Numbered from the stretch's first letter, positions 37,303 to 45,700 are shown. The stretch is DNA of 53,634 nucleotides from an uncultured Oscillospiraceae bacterium (GCA_910579965.1 CAJTWF010000015.1:1-53634); one strand, 5' to 3'. The notes: generated by a model from the sequence alone, not told the origin. Numbers and translations: made by a program.

Positions 37303-37731
37303 TCAGCTCCTGCGCCTCCGGCGGGACTTGCCGGTCCTGCCCTGGGGCAGATTGTATCCCACCAGCGCCGCCAGCAGCCCGCCGGCCGCCATGGACAGCC
37401 CCAGGCCCGTCAGGCCGTTTTCTATGCGCACCGCGTCGGCTGTGAAGAATGCCGCCGCCAGGGTGAGGGTGAGGAACACGGCCACCACCACCGGCACGGT
37501 GAGCATGCTGGTCCCCCTCCCCCGGAGCACGCTGTACCCGCAGCCCAGGAAGGAGGCCAGGGCCGCCGTCACGCACACCATAGGATAGAGCTGGTCCATG
37601 CCCAGCACCTCCTTGTCGATGAGCAGCGCGCACACCAGCTGCAGCGCCACATAGGCGCCCAGTGCCAGCGCGCCGCCGATCACGCTGTTTTTGACCATCC
37701 CCTTGGGCAGGGACATGACTACCTTTGACAT
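37303..37731 (-). CDS. TIGR04086-family membrane protein
   Basis: A 142-residue protein with four hydrophobic segments and a basic tail (GRTGKSRRRRRS). The family is found in Firmicutes next to yajC, as here, and has no assigned role. Its SD (GGGAGG) lies in the 3' arm of a long hairpin at 37736-37783, so translation may be limited until upstream ribosomes or folding changes open it. Downstream member of the yajC operon. Confidence 0.8.
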   Translation of the reverse strand: MSKVVMSLPKGMVKNSVIGGALALGAYVALQLVCALLIDKEVLGMDQLYPMVCVTAALASFLGCGYSVLRGRGTSMLTVPVVVAVFLTLTLAAAFFTADAVRIENGLTGLGLSMAAGGLLAALVGYNLPQGRTGKSRRRRRS

Positions 37732-37735
37732 AACT

Positions 37736-37783
37736 GAACCTCCCGGAAATCTACTGATAAGTCAGTATATTGTCTGGGAGGTC
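37736..37783 (-). promoter_or_regulatory. hairpin masking the SD of the TIGR04086 gene
   Basis: On the minus strand GACCTCCC pairs with GGGAGGTT, and inside it TACTGA pairs with TCAGTA. GGGAGG is the SD of the ATG at 37731. Confidence 0.6.
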
Positions 37784-37808
37784 CGGTTATTCGGTTGGAC
37801 AGGCGCTA

Positions 37809-38189
37809 TTATTTGCTCTCGCCTTCGCCCTCCTCGATGCGGGGGGGCTCCTCGCCGGCGGTCTTCTTTCCCTTCTTGCCGGCGGCCGGGGGATTGCTGT
37901 TGTTGGTGGACACCGCCCACTTGGTCAGCTCCATGCGCACACGGTCGTCGCTGGTCTCAATGACGATGTTCTCGTCTGTCACCTGGACGATCTTGCCCAC
38001 AATGCCGCCAATGGTGGTGATCTGGTCGCCCTTCTTCAGGCTGCTGCGCATCTCCTCGGCCTGCTTTTTCCGCTTGCTCTCCGGACGGATCATCAGGAAA
38101 TACAGCATGGCCAGCATCAAAATCAGCGGCAGAAAGATGCCCAGACCGGCAGACCCCTCCGCCCCTGTTGCGGTATAGAATAGTGGCAT
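37809..38189 (-). CDS. yajC: preprotein translocase subunit YajC
   Basis: A 126-residue protein with one N-terminal membrane span (GLGIFLPLILMLAMLYFLMIRP) and the YajC core RKKQAEEMRSSLKKGDQITTIGGIVGKIVQVTDENIVIET. It assists the SecDF-YajC part of the secretion machinery. The tail beyond residue 95 (Lys/Glu/Pro-rich) is longer than in the E. coli protein. AAGGAGGA lies nine bases before the ATG. The tgt/queA and secDF neighbours common elsewhere are not here. Confidence 0.93.
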   Translation of the reverse strand: MPLFYTATGAEGSAGLGIFLPLILMLAMLYFLMIRPESKRKKQAEEMRSSLKKGDQITTIGGIVGKIVQVTDENIVIETSDDRVRMELTKWAVSTNNSNPPAAGKKGKKTAGEEPPRIEEGEGESK

Positions 38190-38242
38190 ATGGCGTTCCT
38201 CCTTCTTTCAAAAGTTCTTTGGTATACGAGAGCGCTTTGACC

Positions 38243-38271
38243 ATTATACCTGACTTGCCAGCCTTTGGCAA
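38243..38271 (-). promoter_or_regulatory. yajC promoter
   Basis: Minus strand: TTGCCA (38271-38266), a 17-bp spacer, TATAAT (38248-38243). A small hairpin ACTTGCCA/TGGCAAGT (38253-38273) spans the spacer and the -35. Confidence 0.7.
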
Positions 38272-38326
38272 GTCCTAAGTTTCAGCCAGGGGGACTTTTC
38301 TTGGGGGATCCCCCCTGCACGGACGC

Positions 38327-38424
38327 CAATTTTCAGAAAAACGCATCCTCCTGTAGGGATGAGCATTGCTCGCCCCTACAAAAATCCCGCAGGAATCCAT
38401 CTGCCGCTGTAAAAACGGATTTCC
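38327..38424. repeat. MITE-like palindromic element, copy 5
   Basis: The core palindrome TGTAGGGATGAGCA...CCCTACA is at 38352-38380. The right flank CTGCCGCTGTAAAAA and the end GGATTTCC are shared with copy 2. The rest of 38430-38556 shows only a weak TATACT -10 candidate before the superoxide dismutase gene. Confidence 0.7.
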
Positions 38425-38556
38425 TTGGATCCCCCCGGGACGGCCCTTAAGATGACCGCCAGAAGGGCCGCATATGCGGACAGCCTGAACGGCAGATAGC
38501 ACCACCGCCGCCATACGCTCATATACTGGACTACCACGCGCAAAAGGAGACCAGAT

Positions 38557-39201
38557 ATGGAGCAATATTTTCCTTTCCAGTCCTCCCCCCTCCCCTACAG
38601 CTATGTAGCCCTCATGCCCCACTGCGACGCCAACACCCTCTACTACCACCACGACGAGTATTTTACCAACGCCGTCTATGAGCTCAACAATCTGGTGGTC
38701 CACCACCGGCTCACCCGCATGAGCCTGTCCCAGCTGGCAACGGAGGACATCAACCTGCCCGCGGCCCTGCTGGCCCGCCTGCGCTCCGCCGCCGGGGCGG
38801 TGTACAACCACCAGCTCTACTTTGACAGCATCTCCTGCAAGGCCGGTCAGCCCCCTGTCAACCGGCTGACCGAGGAGATCGCCGCCTCCTACGGCTCCAT
38901 GGACCGGTTCCGCCGGCTGATGACGGAGGCGGCGGAGAGCATCATCGGCTCCGGCTGGGTCTGGCTGGTGGCGGAGGGAGCCCGGGGCATCCATCTGGCC
39001 ACCACGCCCAACAACGAGGTGGTGGCCCTGGCCTCGGTGACGCCCCTGCTGGTGCTGGACATGTGGGAGCACGCCTACTTATCCTTGGACCACTTCGACA
39101 AGGCCGCCTATGTGGACGCCTGGTTCGCCCTGATCGACTGGGACAAGGCCAATCTGCGCTATCTGGAGGCGCTGCGGTCCGCAGCCGCGGCCGTTGGATA
39201 A
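38557..39201 (+). CDS. sodA: Fe/Mn superoxide dismutase
   Basis: A 214-residue enzyme that converts superoxide to peroxide and oxygen. Metal ligands are visible: the first His near residue 22-32 (LMPHCDANTLYYHHDEYF), His in VYNHQLYFDS near 84, and Asp and His in LVLDMWEHAYLSLD near 168-172. The usual N-terminal LPY motif is PLPYSYVALMPHCD. The sequence is somewhat divergent (the normal HHxxH... spacing reads HHDEYFTNAV), so metal preference cannot be called. It is monocistronic with its own terminator, shared with sigE from the other side. Confidence 0.9.
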   Translation: MEQYFPFQSSPLPYSYVALMPHCDANTLYYHHDEYFTNAVYELNNLVVHHRLTRMSLSQLATEDINLPAALLARLRSAAGAVYNHQLYFDSISCKAGQPPVNRLTEEIAASYGSMDRFRRLMTEAAESIIGSGWVWLVAEGARGIHLATTPNNEVVALASVTPLLVLDMWEHAYLSLDHFDKAAYVDAWFALIDWDKANLRYLEALRSAAAAVG

Positions 39202-39212
39202 CGCCGGCTGAA

Positions 39213-39242
39213 GAGCCCAGCGGACCTATGGCCGCTGGGCTC
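39213..39242. terminator. bidirectional terminator between sodA and sigE
   Basis: GAGCCCAGCGG (39213-39223) pairs perfectly with CCGCTGGGCTC (39232-39242) between convergent genes. Confidence 0.7.
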
Positions 39243-39247
39243 CCCTC

Positions 39248-39961
39248 TCAGCTCATCTTCAGAATCTCCCGCTTGAGCCGGTCAATGATGCGCTTCTCCA
39301 GACGGGAGATATAGGACTGGGAGATCCCCAGCTTGTCGGCCACCTCCTTCTGGGTCTGCTCCTGCCGCCCCTGGAGGCCGAAGCGGAGAACGATGATCTC
39401 CCGCTCCCGCTCCGGCAGCTTGTCAATGGCCGCCGCCAGCAGCTGCCGGTCCACGTCGTCCTCAATGGGCCGCATAACCGTGTCCGCCTCCGTGCCCAGC
39501 ACATCGCTGAGCAGGAGCTCGTTGCCGTCCCAGTCCGTGTTGAGGGGTTCGTCCAGGCTGACCTCCCCCCGCTGGGAGGCGTTCTTGCGCAGATACATGA
39601 GGATCTCGTTCTCAATGCACCGGCTGGCGTAGGTGGCCAGCTTGATGTTCTTATCCGTGCGGTAGGTGTTGATGGCCTTGATGAGACCGATGGTGCCGAT
39701 GGAGATGAGATCCTCGATATTGATGCCCGTGTTTTCAAACCGCCGGGCAATATAGACCACCAGGCGCAGGTTCCGCTCGATCAGCGTGGACCGGGCCTGC
39801 TCCTCCCCCTGGTCCAGCCGGGAGAGGAGGACCGCCTCCTCCTCCCGGCTCAGAGGGGGCGGCAGGGTGTCGCTGCCCCCGATGTACATGATTTTCTCCG
39901 GCCGGACAAGGCCCAGCCGGACCAGCAGGCGCTGAAGCGCCTCTCTCCATTTACGCAGCAT
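39248..39961 (-). CDS. sigE: RNA polymerase sporulation sigma-E factor (pro-form)
   Basis: A 237-residue mother-cell sigma factor. The amphipathic, basic pro-sequence (about residues 1-27) is followed by YIGGSDTLPPPLSREEE as in other SigE proteins. Region 2 reads RNLRLVVYIARRFENTGINIEDLISIGTIGLIKAINTY, and region 4 ends EVADKLGISQSYISRLEKRIIDRLK. The precursor is cleaved by SpoIIGA, encoded just upstream and overlapping by 11 bases. It should be expressed only after Spo0A activation. Confidence 0.96.
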   Translation of the reverse strand: MLRKWREALQRLLVRLGLVRPEKIMYIGGSDTLPPPLSREEEAVLLSRLDQGEEQARSTLIERNLRLVVYIARRFENTGINIEDLISIGTIGLIKAINTYRTDKNIKLATYASRCIENEILMYLRKNASQRGEVSLDEPLNTDWDGNELLLSDVLGTEADTVMRPIEDDVDRQLLAAAIDKLPEREREIIVLRFGLQGRQEQTQKEVADKLGISQSYISRLEKRIIDRLKREILKMS

Positions 39962-40811
39962 GGCCGCCGCCCTCCTTCCCTGTTTCTCCGCCCCACAGGG
40001 CGGCCGCCCCGCCCTCGGACACGGCCCCCGGGGACAGGGCCACCGTGATCTCCCCCAGTTCCCGGCCGTCTGCCCGCGCCCGGTCCGCCCGGAAGCACAG
40101 CAGCAGTCCGCTCCTGACCCCTACCGCCCGGTACGGCAGGACGCGAAACCCGCTCCCCGGTCCCAGGCGGCTGAGGACCGCCGCCGCGCCCTCTGCCTCC
40201 AGCCGGCTGAGGGCCTCCCGCTCCCGGTCCGTCCACAGAGGCTCCAGGGCCTCCCAGTGGGCGGTGAGCACCGGCCGTCCCGTGCAGGGATCGGAGAGGG
40301 TGTGGCCCGTGTCCAGCAGGGCGGTGAAGCGCGCCTGCCGGCCCTGCCGCCCGATCTCCCACCGGCACAGCTGGCCCGCCACCGCGTGGCGGGCGCCGCC
40401 CCGGAACACCACCGACAGCACCGCAAAGCAGGTCCCGCCGGCCAGAAAGAACACCCGCCAGTCCAGGCGGGACAGCACATCCCCCTCCTCCGCCAGCCGG
40501 CAGACCGCCACCAGCGCCCCGCCCATGGTGCAGGAGAGGAGGAAGAACAGCAGCAGCTGCCGCAGAAAGTCCCGCCGCCTGCCGAAGCACAGCCAGACCA
40601 GACCGGCGGCGGCGGCCATCTGAGGAAGAAGGGACGCGGCCGGGGCCAGACCCGGCAGGGCGCACAGCGCGCCGTATGTACCGCCGGCCAGGGCCGCCGC
40701 CAGAATGCGGCGCCTCCGCACCGGCAGGCCGGACAGCCGGGCCGTGATGTACAGCGCCGCGGCGTCGGCGAGACAGTTGAAGAGAAAGACCAGATCCACA
40801 TAGACCGCCAT
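39951..40811 (-). CDS. spoIIGA: sigma-E processing peptidase SpoIIGA
   Basis: A 286-residue membrane aspartic protease that removes the pro-sequence of SigE in the mother cell. Five N-terminal hydrophobic segments (about 1-130) start with MAVYVDLVFLFNCLADAAAL. The protease half contains FTALLDTGHTLSDPCTGRPV near 180, with the catalytic Asp in DTG. I chose the ATG at 40811 with GGGAGG upstream; the longer frame from 40871 runs through the promoter. Confidence 0.9.
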   Translation of the reverse strand: MAVYVDLVFLFNCLADAAALYITARLSGLPVRRRRILAAALAGGTYGALCALPGLAPAASLLPQMAAAAGLVWLCFGRRRDFLRQLLLFFLLSCTMGGALVAVCRLAEEGDVLSRLDWRVFFLAGGTCFAVLSVVFRGGARHAVAGQLCRWEIGRQGRQARFTALLDTGHTLSDPCTGRPVLTAHWEALEPLWTDREREALSRLEAEGAAAVLSRLGPGSGFRVLPYRAVGVRSGLLLCFRADRARADGRELGEITVALSPGAVSEGGAAALWGGETGKEGGGHAA

Positions 40812-40837
40812 GACAAAACCTCCCTTTGGACGAGAGT

Positions 40838-40871
40838 AGTATAATCCCTGTCCACAGGGGGATTTTGTCAT
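40838..40871 (-). promoter_or_regulatory. spoIIG-type promoter with 22-bp spacing
   Basis: Minus strand: ATGACA (40871-40866), 22 bases, then TATACT (40843-40838). The long spacing is the known arrangement of the Spo0A-activated, sigma-A-dependent spoIIG promoter. TATGACA over the -35 resembles a degenerate 0A box (TTCGACA). Confidence 0.6.
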
Positions 40872-40887
40872 ACCGGGGGAGAAGCTG

Positions 40888-40919
40888 AAAAAACCGCCGT
40901 CCCATTGCCGGGACGGCGG
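40888..40919 (-). terminator. terminator after the EEP gene
   Basis: CCGCCGTCCC (40894-40903) pairs with GGGACGGCGG (40910-40919), and the minus strand continues with six T. Confidence 0.9.
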
Positions 40920-40927
40920 CGCGGCCT

Positions 40928-42010
40928 CTATTGCAGTACAAAGTCCATATACACCGGGTTGTGATCGCTCCAGCGGAAGCGGGTGTCATAGACCCGGGCC
41001 TCCCGCACCGCCACGTTGGCGGAGGTAATGAACCCATCCACCGTGACCACGTAGTTGTCCGGGCCGTAGGGCCGGTCCGCGTTGCGGCAGGAGGGCACGG
41101 GCTTCTCCCCGTCAAAGGGGGCCGCGATGGACAGCCCCTCCGGCACCAGCTCCGGCGGGATGGGCTGCGCCCAGGTGTAGGCCGGCCCGGACACGCCGAA
41201 GATCTCCGAGGAGTTTCCCAGCAGATCCTTGTTGAAGTCCCCGCCGGCAATGGCGAAGTTTCCCTTCTCATACTCCCCGAGCATGTCCGCGAAGAGCATC
41301 TTCAGCTGTTCCTCGGCAATGACGCCGTCGGAGGTGTAGGCGGACAGGTGGAGGTTGTAGAGCACCAGCTCCCTGTCCCCCTCCGCCAGGGGGATGCGCT
41401 GTACGCTGTAGCACCGATCGCAGTCCACCAGCTTCATGAAGCCCTCCTCAATGGGCAGCTGCCGCCGGAGGGCGGAGGCCATGGGAAACTTTGAGAAGGT
41501 GGCCTGACCCGCCCGGTTGGCCCCGTGGGGCTCCAGCAGGGGCCAGAAGAGGTAGGGGCTGTCGTAGTTCTGGGCAAAGGTGCCGTGGAGATAGCCCGTC
41601 AGGCTGCACACCAGGGCCCACTCGTCCTGGTGGTAGCTGCGGGTGCCGTCCACGTCCACCTCCTGGAGCAGCAGCAGATCCGGGTCCAGCTCCCCCACTG
41701 CCGACACCGCCCCGCTCACGTTTTCCCACACCGCCTCCGGGGACCGGGCCCGGCTCTCCCTCCCGCCGTCCATAAAGAAGCTGTAGTCGTCGCTGTAGGC
41801 CCCAAAGCCGATGTTGTAGGAGGCCAGCCGGTACTCCTCCCCGGTCCTGAGCTCCCTGTCCAGGCCGTAGTCGTGGATGGTCTGCACCTCCAAAATCTGG
41901 TTGTCCTCCACCCGGTAGTAGGCGGCAAAGACGTAGATCACGTAGCCCCCCGCCGCCAGCGCCAACGCCAGCAGCAGGCACAAAAGCCCTCTCAGCAGTT
42001 TCTTCCTCAC
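40928..42010 (-). CDS. membrane-anchored endonuclease/exonuclease/phosphatase family protein
   Basis: A 360-residue protein with an N-terminal span (LLRGLLCLLLALALAAGGYVIYVFAAYY) and an extracellular EEP catalytic domain. Motifs are RLASYNIGFGAYSDD near 60, LLLLQEVDVDGTRSYHQ near 110 (catalytic Glu), GGDFNKDLLG near 255 (Asp and Asn), DGFITSANV near 330 and the terminal SDHNPVYMDF (Asp-His). The fold cleaves phosphodiesters in DNA, lipids or inositol phosphates. An outside position suggests a phospholipase- or nuclease-like surface role. Third gene after mltG and the U32 gene, separated by 80 bases. Confidence 0.85.
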   Translation of the reverse strand: MRKKLLRGLLCLLLALALAAGGYVIYVFAAYYRVEDNQILEVQTIHDYGLDRELRTGEEYRLASYNIGFGAYSDDYSFFMDGGRESRARSPEAVWENVSGAVSAVGELDPDLLLLQEVDVDGTRSYHQDEWALVCSLTGYLHGTFAQNYDSPYLFWPLLEPHGANRAGQATFSKFPMASALRRQLPIEEGFMKLVDCDRCYSVQRIPLAEGDRELVLYNLHLSAYTSDGVIAEEQLKMLFADMLGEYEKGNFAIAGGDFNKDLLGNSSEIFGVSGPAYTWAQPIPPELVPEGLSIAAPFDGEKPVPSCRNADRPYGPDNYVVTVDGFITSANVAVREARVYDTRFRWSDHNPVYMDFVLQ

Positions 42011-42090
42011 AGCGCTCTCTCCCTATGGTAAAACTCCGTTTTGCCCAAAAAATCTTTTCATCCGTTTTCCCAAGAAAAAGGACGGTTCCC

Positions 42091-43314
42091 TTACGACTTG
42101 GCCGACAGATCCCGGGCAATGCGCACCATGCTCCAGGTCGGCACAGGCCGGGGCAGGCGCATCCGGAAAACCATCTGGGGGTTTTTCGGCTCTGTCAGGG
42201 GCTCCCCCTCCCCGTCCTCCATCACCGGGGCCCGGAAGGCAAAGGGCCGCAGATCCGGCCCCACCACCTCCACCTCATCCCCGGCGGAGAATTTGTTGCG
42301 CAGGGTCAGTGTGGCCATGCCGCTCCCGTCGCAGGCGGTCACCAGGGCCACCACCTGCCACTCCCGGATGTACCGGGCGTTTTCCGTGTACTGCCCCGGG
42401 GGGCCGTAGTAAAAGCCCGTGGCGTAGCGGCGGTGGCTGACCCGCTCCACCTCCTCCCGCCACACCGGGTCCGGGGTCCGCCCGGCGGCCACGTCGTCCA
42501 GAACGTGCCGGTAGGCCCCGGTGACAATGGCGGCGTAGTAGGCGCTCTTGGCCCGGCCCTCGATCTTCAGGCTGTCCAGGTCCATGAGATCGTCCAGGTG
42601 ATCAATCATGCACATGTCCCGGCTGTTCATAATGTACGTCCCCGCCCCGTCCTCGAACACGGGGAAGTATTCGCCGGGCCGCTTCTCCTCCATAAGGTAG
42701 TACTGATACCGGCAGGGCTGGGCGCAGGCCCCCCGGTTGGCGTCCCGGCCGGTCATATAGTTGCTGAGCAGGCACCGGCCGCTGTAGCTGACGCACATTG
42801 CCCCGTGGACAAACGCCTCCAGCTCCAGCGTCCTGGGGGTCCGCGCCCGGATCTCCCGGATCTCCTCCAGGCTCAGCTCCCGGGCCAGAATCACCCGCCG
42901 GGCCCCCAGCTCGTGCCAGGCCAGGGCAGTCTGGTAGTTGGACACGCTGGCCTGGGTGGAGATGTGGCGGTCACACCGGGGGGCGTATCGCCCCGCCAGG
43001 GCAAAGGCCCCCATGTCCGCCACGATCAGCGCGTCCACCCCGGCGCCGTCCAGGACCTCCAGCCACGCCGGGAGGCTGTCCGCCTCCCGGTTGCGGGGCA
43101 TGGTGTTGATGGTCACATGGACCCGGACCCCGTGCTCATGGGCAAAGCGGACCGCCCGGGGCAGCTCCTCCCGGGAGAAGTTTCCCGCAAAGGAGCGCAT
43201 TCCGAAGCTCTCCCCGGCCAGATACACCGCATCCGCGCCGTAGAGCACCGCCATGCGCAGGCGCTCCATGTCCCCCGCCGGCGCCAGGAGCTCCGGCTTT
43301 CTCCTCTCCCCCAT
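42091..43314 (-). CDS. peptidase U32-family protein (tRNA/rRNA hydroxylation type)
   Basis: A 407-residue protein. It opens KPELLAPAGDMERLRMAVLYGADAVYLAGESFGMR, the U32 signature. EAFVHGAMCVSYSGRCLLSNYMTGRDANRGACAQPCR near 165-200 carries the Cys set for the iron-sulfur cluster of TrhP/RlhA-type proteins. These hydroxylate uridine in tRNA or cytidine in rRNA using prephenate-derived chemistry. The annotation as collagenase-like protease is historical. It starts three bases after the mltG stop, a common order in Firmicutes. Confidence 0.88.
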   Translation of the reverse strand: MGERRKPELLAPAGDMERLRMAVLYGADAVYLAGESFGMRSFAGNFSREELPRAVRFAHEHGVRVHVTINTMPRNREADSLPAWLEVLDGAGVDALIVADMGAFALAGRYAPRCDRHISTQASVSNYQTALAWHELGARRVILARELSLEEIREIRARTPRTLELEAFVHGAMCVSYSGRCLLSNYMTGRDANRGACAQPCRYQYYLMEEKRPGEYFPVFEDGAGTYIMNSRDMCMIDHLDDLMDLDSLKIEGRAKSAYYAAIVTGAYRHVLDDVAAGRTPDPVWREEVERVSHRRYATGFYYGPPGQYTENARYIREWQVVALVTACDGSGMATLTLRNKFSAGDEVEVVGPDLRPFAFRAPVMEDGEGEPLTEPKNPQMVFRMRLPRPVPTWSMVRIARDLSAKS

Positions 43315-43316
43315 GG

Positions 43317-44543
43317 TCAGTTCTCCGCCTTGGCGGCGGCCTCGGCCACCGCCTTGTTGTGCTGGGCCAGGGTCTCGCTGAACACGTGCTGCTTGCTCTC
43401 CGGATCCAGGACATAGTAGTAGTAGTCCGTATCCGCCGGCATCAATGCCGCCCGGATGGCCGCAATGCCCGGGTTGGCAATGGGCGTGGGGGGCAGGCCC
43501 GTGTGCTGGTAGAGGTTGTAGGGGCTGTCCAGGCTGGTGTAGTCCTCCTGGGTGATGGGCCGGCTGGCGGCGTAGACCAGGGCCGCGTCGATCTGAAGCA
43601 GACGGTTGGTCTCGCCGTCGTTCTCCAGGCGGTTGTAGATGACGGAGGCGATCTTGTCCCGGTCCCCGCCGTCGGTCTCCCGCTCCACCAGGGAGGCGAT
43701 GGTGATGATCTCAGGCAGGCTGTACTCGCTCTCCCCGAACAGCTCCGTCAGATCCTCGTTGTTGTAGACCTTGGTTTTGAAGTTGGAGAGCATGGCGTTG
43801 AAGGCCAGCTCCGGCCGGGCGCCCACGTAGAAGTTGTAGGTATCCGGGAACAGGTAGCCCTCCAGGCGGCTGAGGCTGCCCAGGTTCTCGTTGTCCACGA
43901 ACTCGTAGTCCTCAAAGACGTAGTTCTCCGCGATCTCCGCCAGATCCTCCTCCGAGCCCACGCCGTTCTCGGCCAGCAGCTCGATGATCTGGGAGACCGT
44001 GTAGCCCTCGGGGATGGCCACGTCCACAGTTTCCGCCGTGCCGCCCCGCATCCGCATACCCCGGATGAGGGCCATGTAGTCCATGTTGGTGTTCAGGGCG
44101 AACTTTCCCTGGGTGATCTTGGCGTCCGCGTGGGTGAAGGCGCAGAACAGGCGGAAGAACCAGCTGTACTCGATGAGCCCCTCCTTCTCCAGGGCTTTGG
44201 CCACCTGGGACATGTCGTAGTAGGTGGTCTCCTTCTTCTCTCCGTTCTCCTTGGTCTCCTCCTCCACGGAGGCGACCCACTCCTCCTTCACCTCGAAGTC
44301 CACCTCCTTGTAGGGCTTGTTCAGGGCGGCGAAGTCGTTGGCCAGCATCCAGCCCACCCCCGCGCAGATGGCGGAGGAGGCCGCCACAATGGCCAGCCAG
44401 AGCACAATGGCCAGCAGCGGATTGGTCCGCCGCTTCTTTTTCTTCTTCCTGGACTGTCCGGCGCTGTGGCCGGCGGCCCGCTGGACCTGCCGCCCGTCCC
44501 AGCTGGTGGTATGGTAGCGATCGTCGATGTTGTCGTTATTCAT
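43317..44543 (-). CDS. mltG: endolytic transglycosylase MltG
   Basis: A 408-residue protein that cuts nascent glycan strands near the membrane. A cytoplasmic basic region (RKKKKKRR) precedes one span (about 44-66). Then come the LysM-like part and the YceG core: VDVAIPEGYTVSQIIELL near 170, SRLEGYLFPDTYNFY near 225, the catalytic Glu in IASLVERET near 280, IASVIYNRL near 297 and SPYNLYQHTGLPPTPIANPG near 335. Normal length and order. First gene of the mltG-U32-EEP group. Confidence 0.94.
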   Translation of the reverse strand: MNNDNIDDRYHTTSWDGRQVQRAAGHSAGQSRKKKKKRRTNPLLAIVLWLAIVAASSAICAGVGWMLANDFAALNKPYKEVDFEVKEEWVASVEEETKENGEKKETTYYDMSQVAKALEKEGLIEYSWFFRLFCAFTHADAKITQGKFALNTNMDYMALIRGMRMRGGTAETVDVAIPEGYTVSQIIELLAENGVGSEEDLAEIAENYVFEDYEFVDNENLGSLSRLEGYLFPDTYNFYVGARPELAFNAMLSNFKTKVYNNEDLTELFGESEYSLPEIITIASLVERETDGGDRDKIASVIYNRLENDGETNRLLQIDAALVYAASRPITQEDYTSLDSPYNLYQHTGLPPTPIANPGIAAIRAALMPADTDYYYYVLDPESKQHVFSETLAQHNKAVAEAAAKAEN

Positions 44544-44761
44544 GGAGCGGTCCTCCTTCTTGCTGCGGCTGCCCGCAGGGGGCGGGTGCGCCGCGTTTGA
44601 TTCGCGCCTGACCGCCCGCCCTTGACGGCGGCGGGGACAGGCTGTGCCGGCTCCCCCGGGCCCGGGGGAGAAATAAATTAAGAAAATTTTGGGTGGTCAA
44701 GCTGCATTTTGCCCTCCGCGCTCATAGGATGTTTCAGTCTGATAAGTGAGGTGAACACATT

Positions 44762-44977
44762 ATGTGGAACAACGACAACGGCTTCCTCTGGATCATCCTG
44801 ATTATCGTCCTCATCTGCTGCTGCGGCTGCGGTAACGGCAGTGGGTGCGGGAACAGCTGCGGGTGCGGCGGCAGCGGCGTGGGCGGCGTAAGCAGCGGCT
44901 GCAACTGCGGGTGCGGATGCAGCTGCAATAACAACTGCGGCTGTGGGTGCAGCTGCGGCAACACGTGCTGCTGCTGA
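44762..44977 (+). CDS. Cys/Gly-rich small membrane protein with 19 cysteines
   Basis: A 71-residue product. MWNNDNGFLWIILIIVLI forms one N-terminal span. The rest is CCCGCG- and CGCGCSC-type sequence with 19 Cys and about 20 Gly, no acidic residues and few charged ones. GAGGTGA precedes the ATG and a good terminator follows. The opening recalls small sporulation proteins of the YjcZ type, and the Cys-rich tail suggests spore-coat or metal-binding material. Neither is demonstrated. No modification or export genes are adjacent. Confidence 0.65.
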   Translation: MWNNDNGFLWIILIIVLICCCGCGNGSGCGNSCGCGGSGVGGVSSGCNCGCGCSCNNNCGCGCSCGNTCCC

Positions 44978-44997
44978 GCGCTACATAGCGGGGACGG

Positions 44998-45023
44998 GGG
45001 GACGCTTTGCGTCCCCTCATCTT
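44998..45023 (+). terminator. terminator after the Cys-rich gene
   Basis: GGGGACGC (44998-45005) pairs with GCGTCCCC (45009-45016), followed by TCATCTTTTTT. It also lies next to the convergent tmk end. Confidence 0.85.
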
Positions 45024-45025
45024 TT

Positions 45026-45700
45026 TTACTGCCGCTCCGTCAGGGGCCGCACCAGCTCCCACACCTCCCGGTGGATATCCTCCGGGGTGCGCAGGTCCCC
45101 GTTCCGGGAGCAGTCGATCCGCCGCCAGCCCAGATCCCGGGCAATCTCCCGGGCGTTCTCCCGGCAGGAGCGGAGGTACGCCTCGTCCTGCTCATGGATA
45201 TCCGCCTGGGTGTGGGTCCGCTCCCGGCGGGCGCGCAGCAGCCGCTCCGTCAGCTCCACAGGCAGATCCAGGTACACCACCAGATCCGGCTCCGGCAGCT
45301 CCAGGCGGCGGTACTCCAGGTCAAAGAGCCAGCTGAGAAACGCCTCCCGCTCCGCACGCTCCAGCTTGGAGGCCTGGTGGACGGCGTTGGAGGTGGTGTA
45401 GCGGTTGGCAAGGATCAGCTCACCCGCCTCGTAGTCCCGGCCCCAGTCCTCCTTGTAGGAGGCGTAGCGGTCCACGGCGTAGAATACGGACGCGGCGCAG
45501 GCACTCACGTCCCCGGGCTTGGCCCCCAGGGCCCCGGCCAGATAGAGCCGGGCCGGCTCAGCGAAGGGGTTTCCGTAGCGGGGAAAGTCAATCTCCCGGA
45601 AGGACACGCCCTCCGCCGCCAGACGGCGGGCCATGAGCCCGGCCTGGGTGGCCTTGCCCGCGCCGTCGGTCCCCTCAAATACGATCAGCCTTCCCCTCAT
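45026..45700 (-). CDS. tmk: thymidylate kinase (dTMP kinase) family protein
   Basis: A 224-residue P-loop kinase that phosphorylates dTMP to dTDP. Walker A reads FEGTDGAGKATQ, with Ala where most have Thr or Ser. The dTMP site has REIDFPRYGNP near 36, and ILANRYTTSNAVHQ near 95 holds the DR-type Arg. VVYLDLPVELTERLL and the lid RRERTHTQADIHEQDEAYL follow. The ATG at 45700 overlaps the wecG stop by four bases. It may be a variant thymidylate kinase of Clostridia rather than the classical form. Confidence 0.85.
   Translation of the reverse strand: MRGRLIVFEGTDGAGKATQAGLMARRLAAEGVSFREIDFPRYGNPFAEPARLYLAGALGAKPGDVSACAASVFYAVDRYASYKEDWGRDYEAGELILANRYTTSNAVHQASKLERAEREAFLSWLFDLEYRRLELPEPDLVVYLDLPVELTERLLRARRERTHTQADIHEQDEAYLRSCRENAREIARDLGWRRIDCSRNGDLRTPEDIHREVWELVRPLTERQ

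Noticed and set aside
37079..37633. A 184-codon minus-strand frame over TIGR04086 and the intergenic region
   Set aside because: It overlaps the TIGR04086 gene in another frame and crosses a terminator; the composition is that of a shadow.
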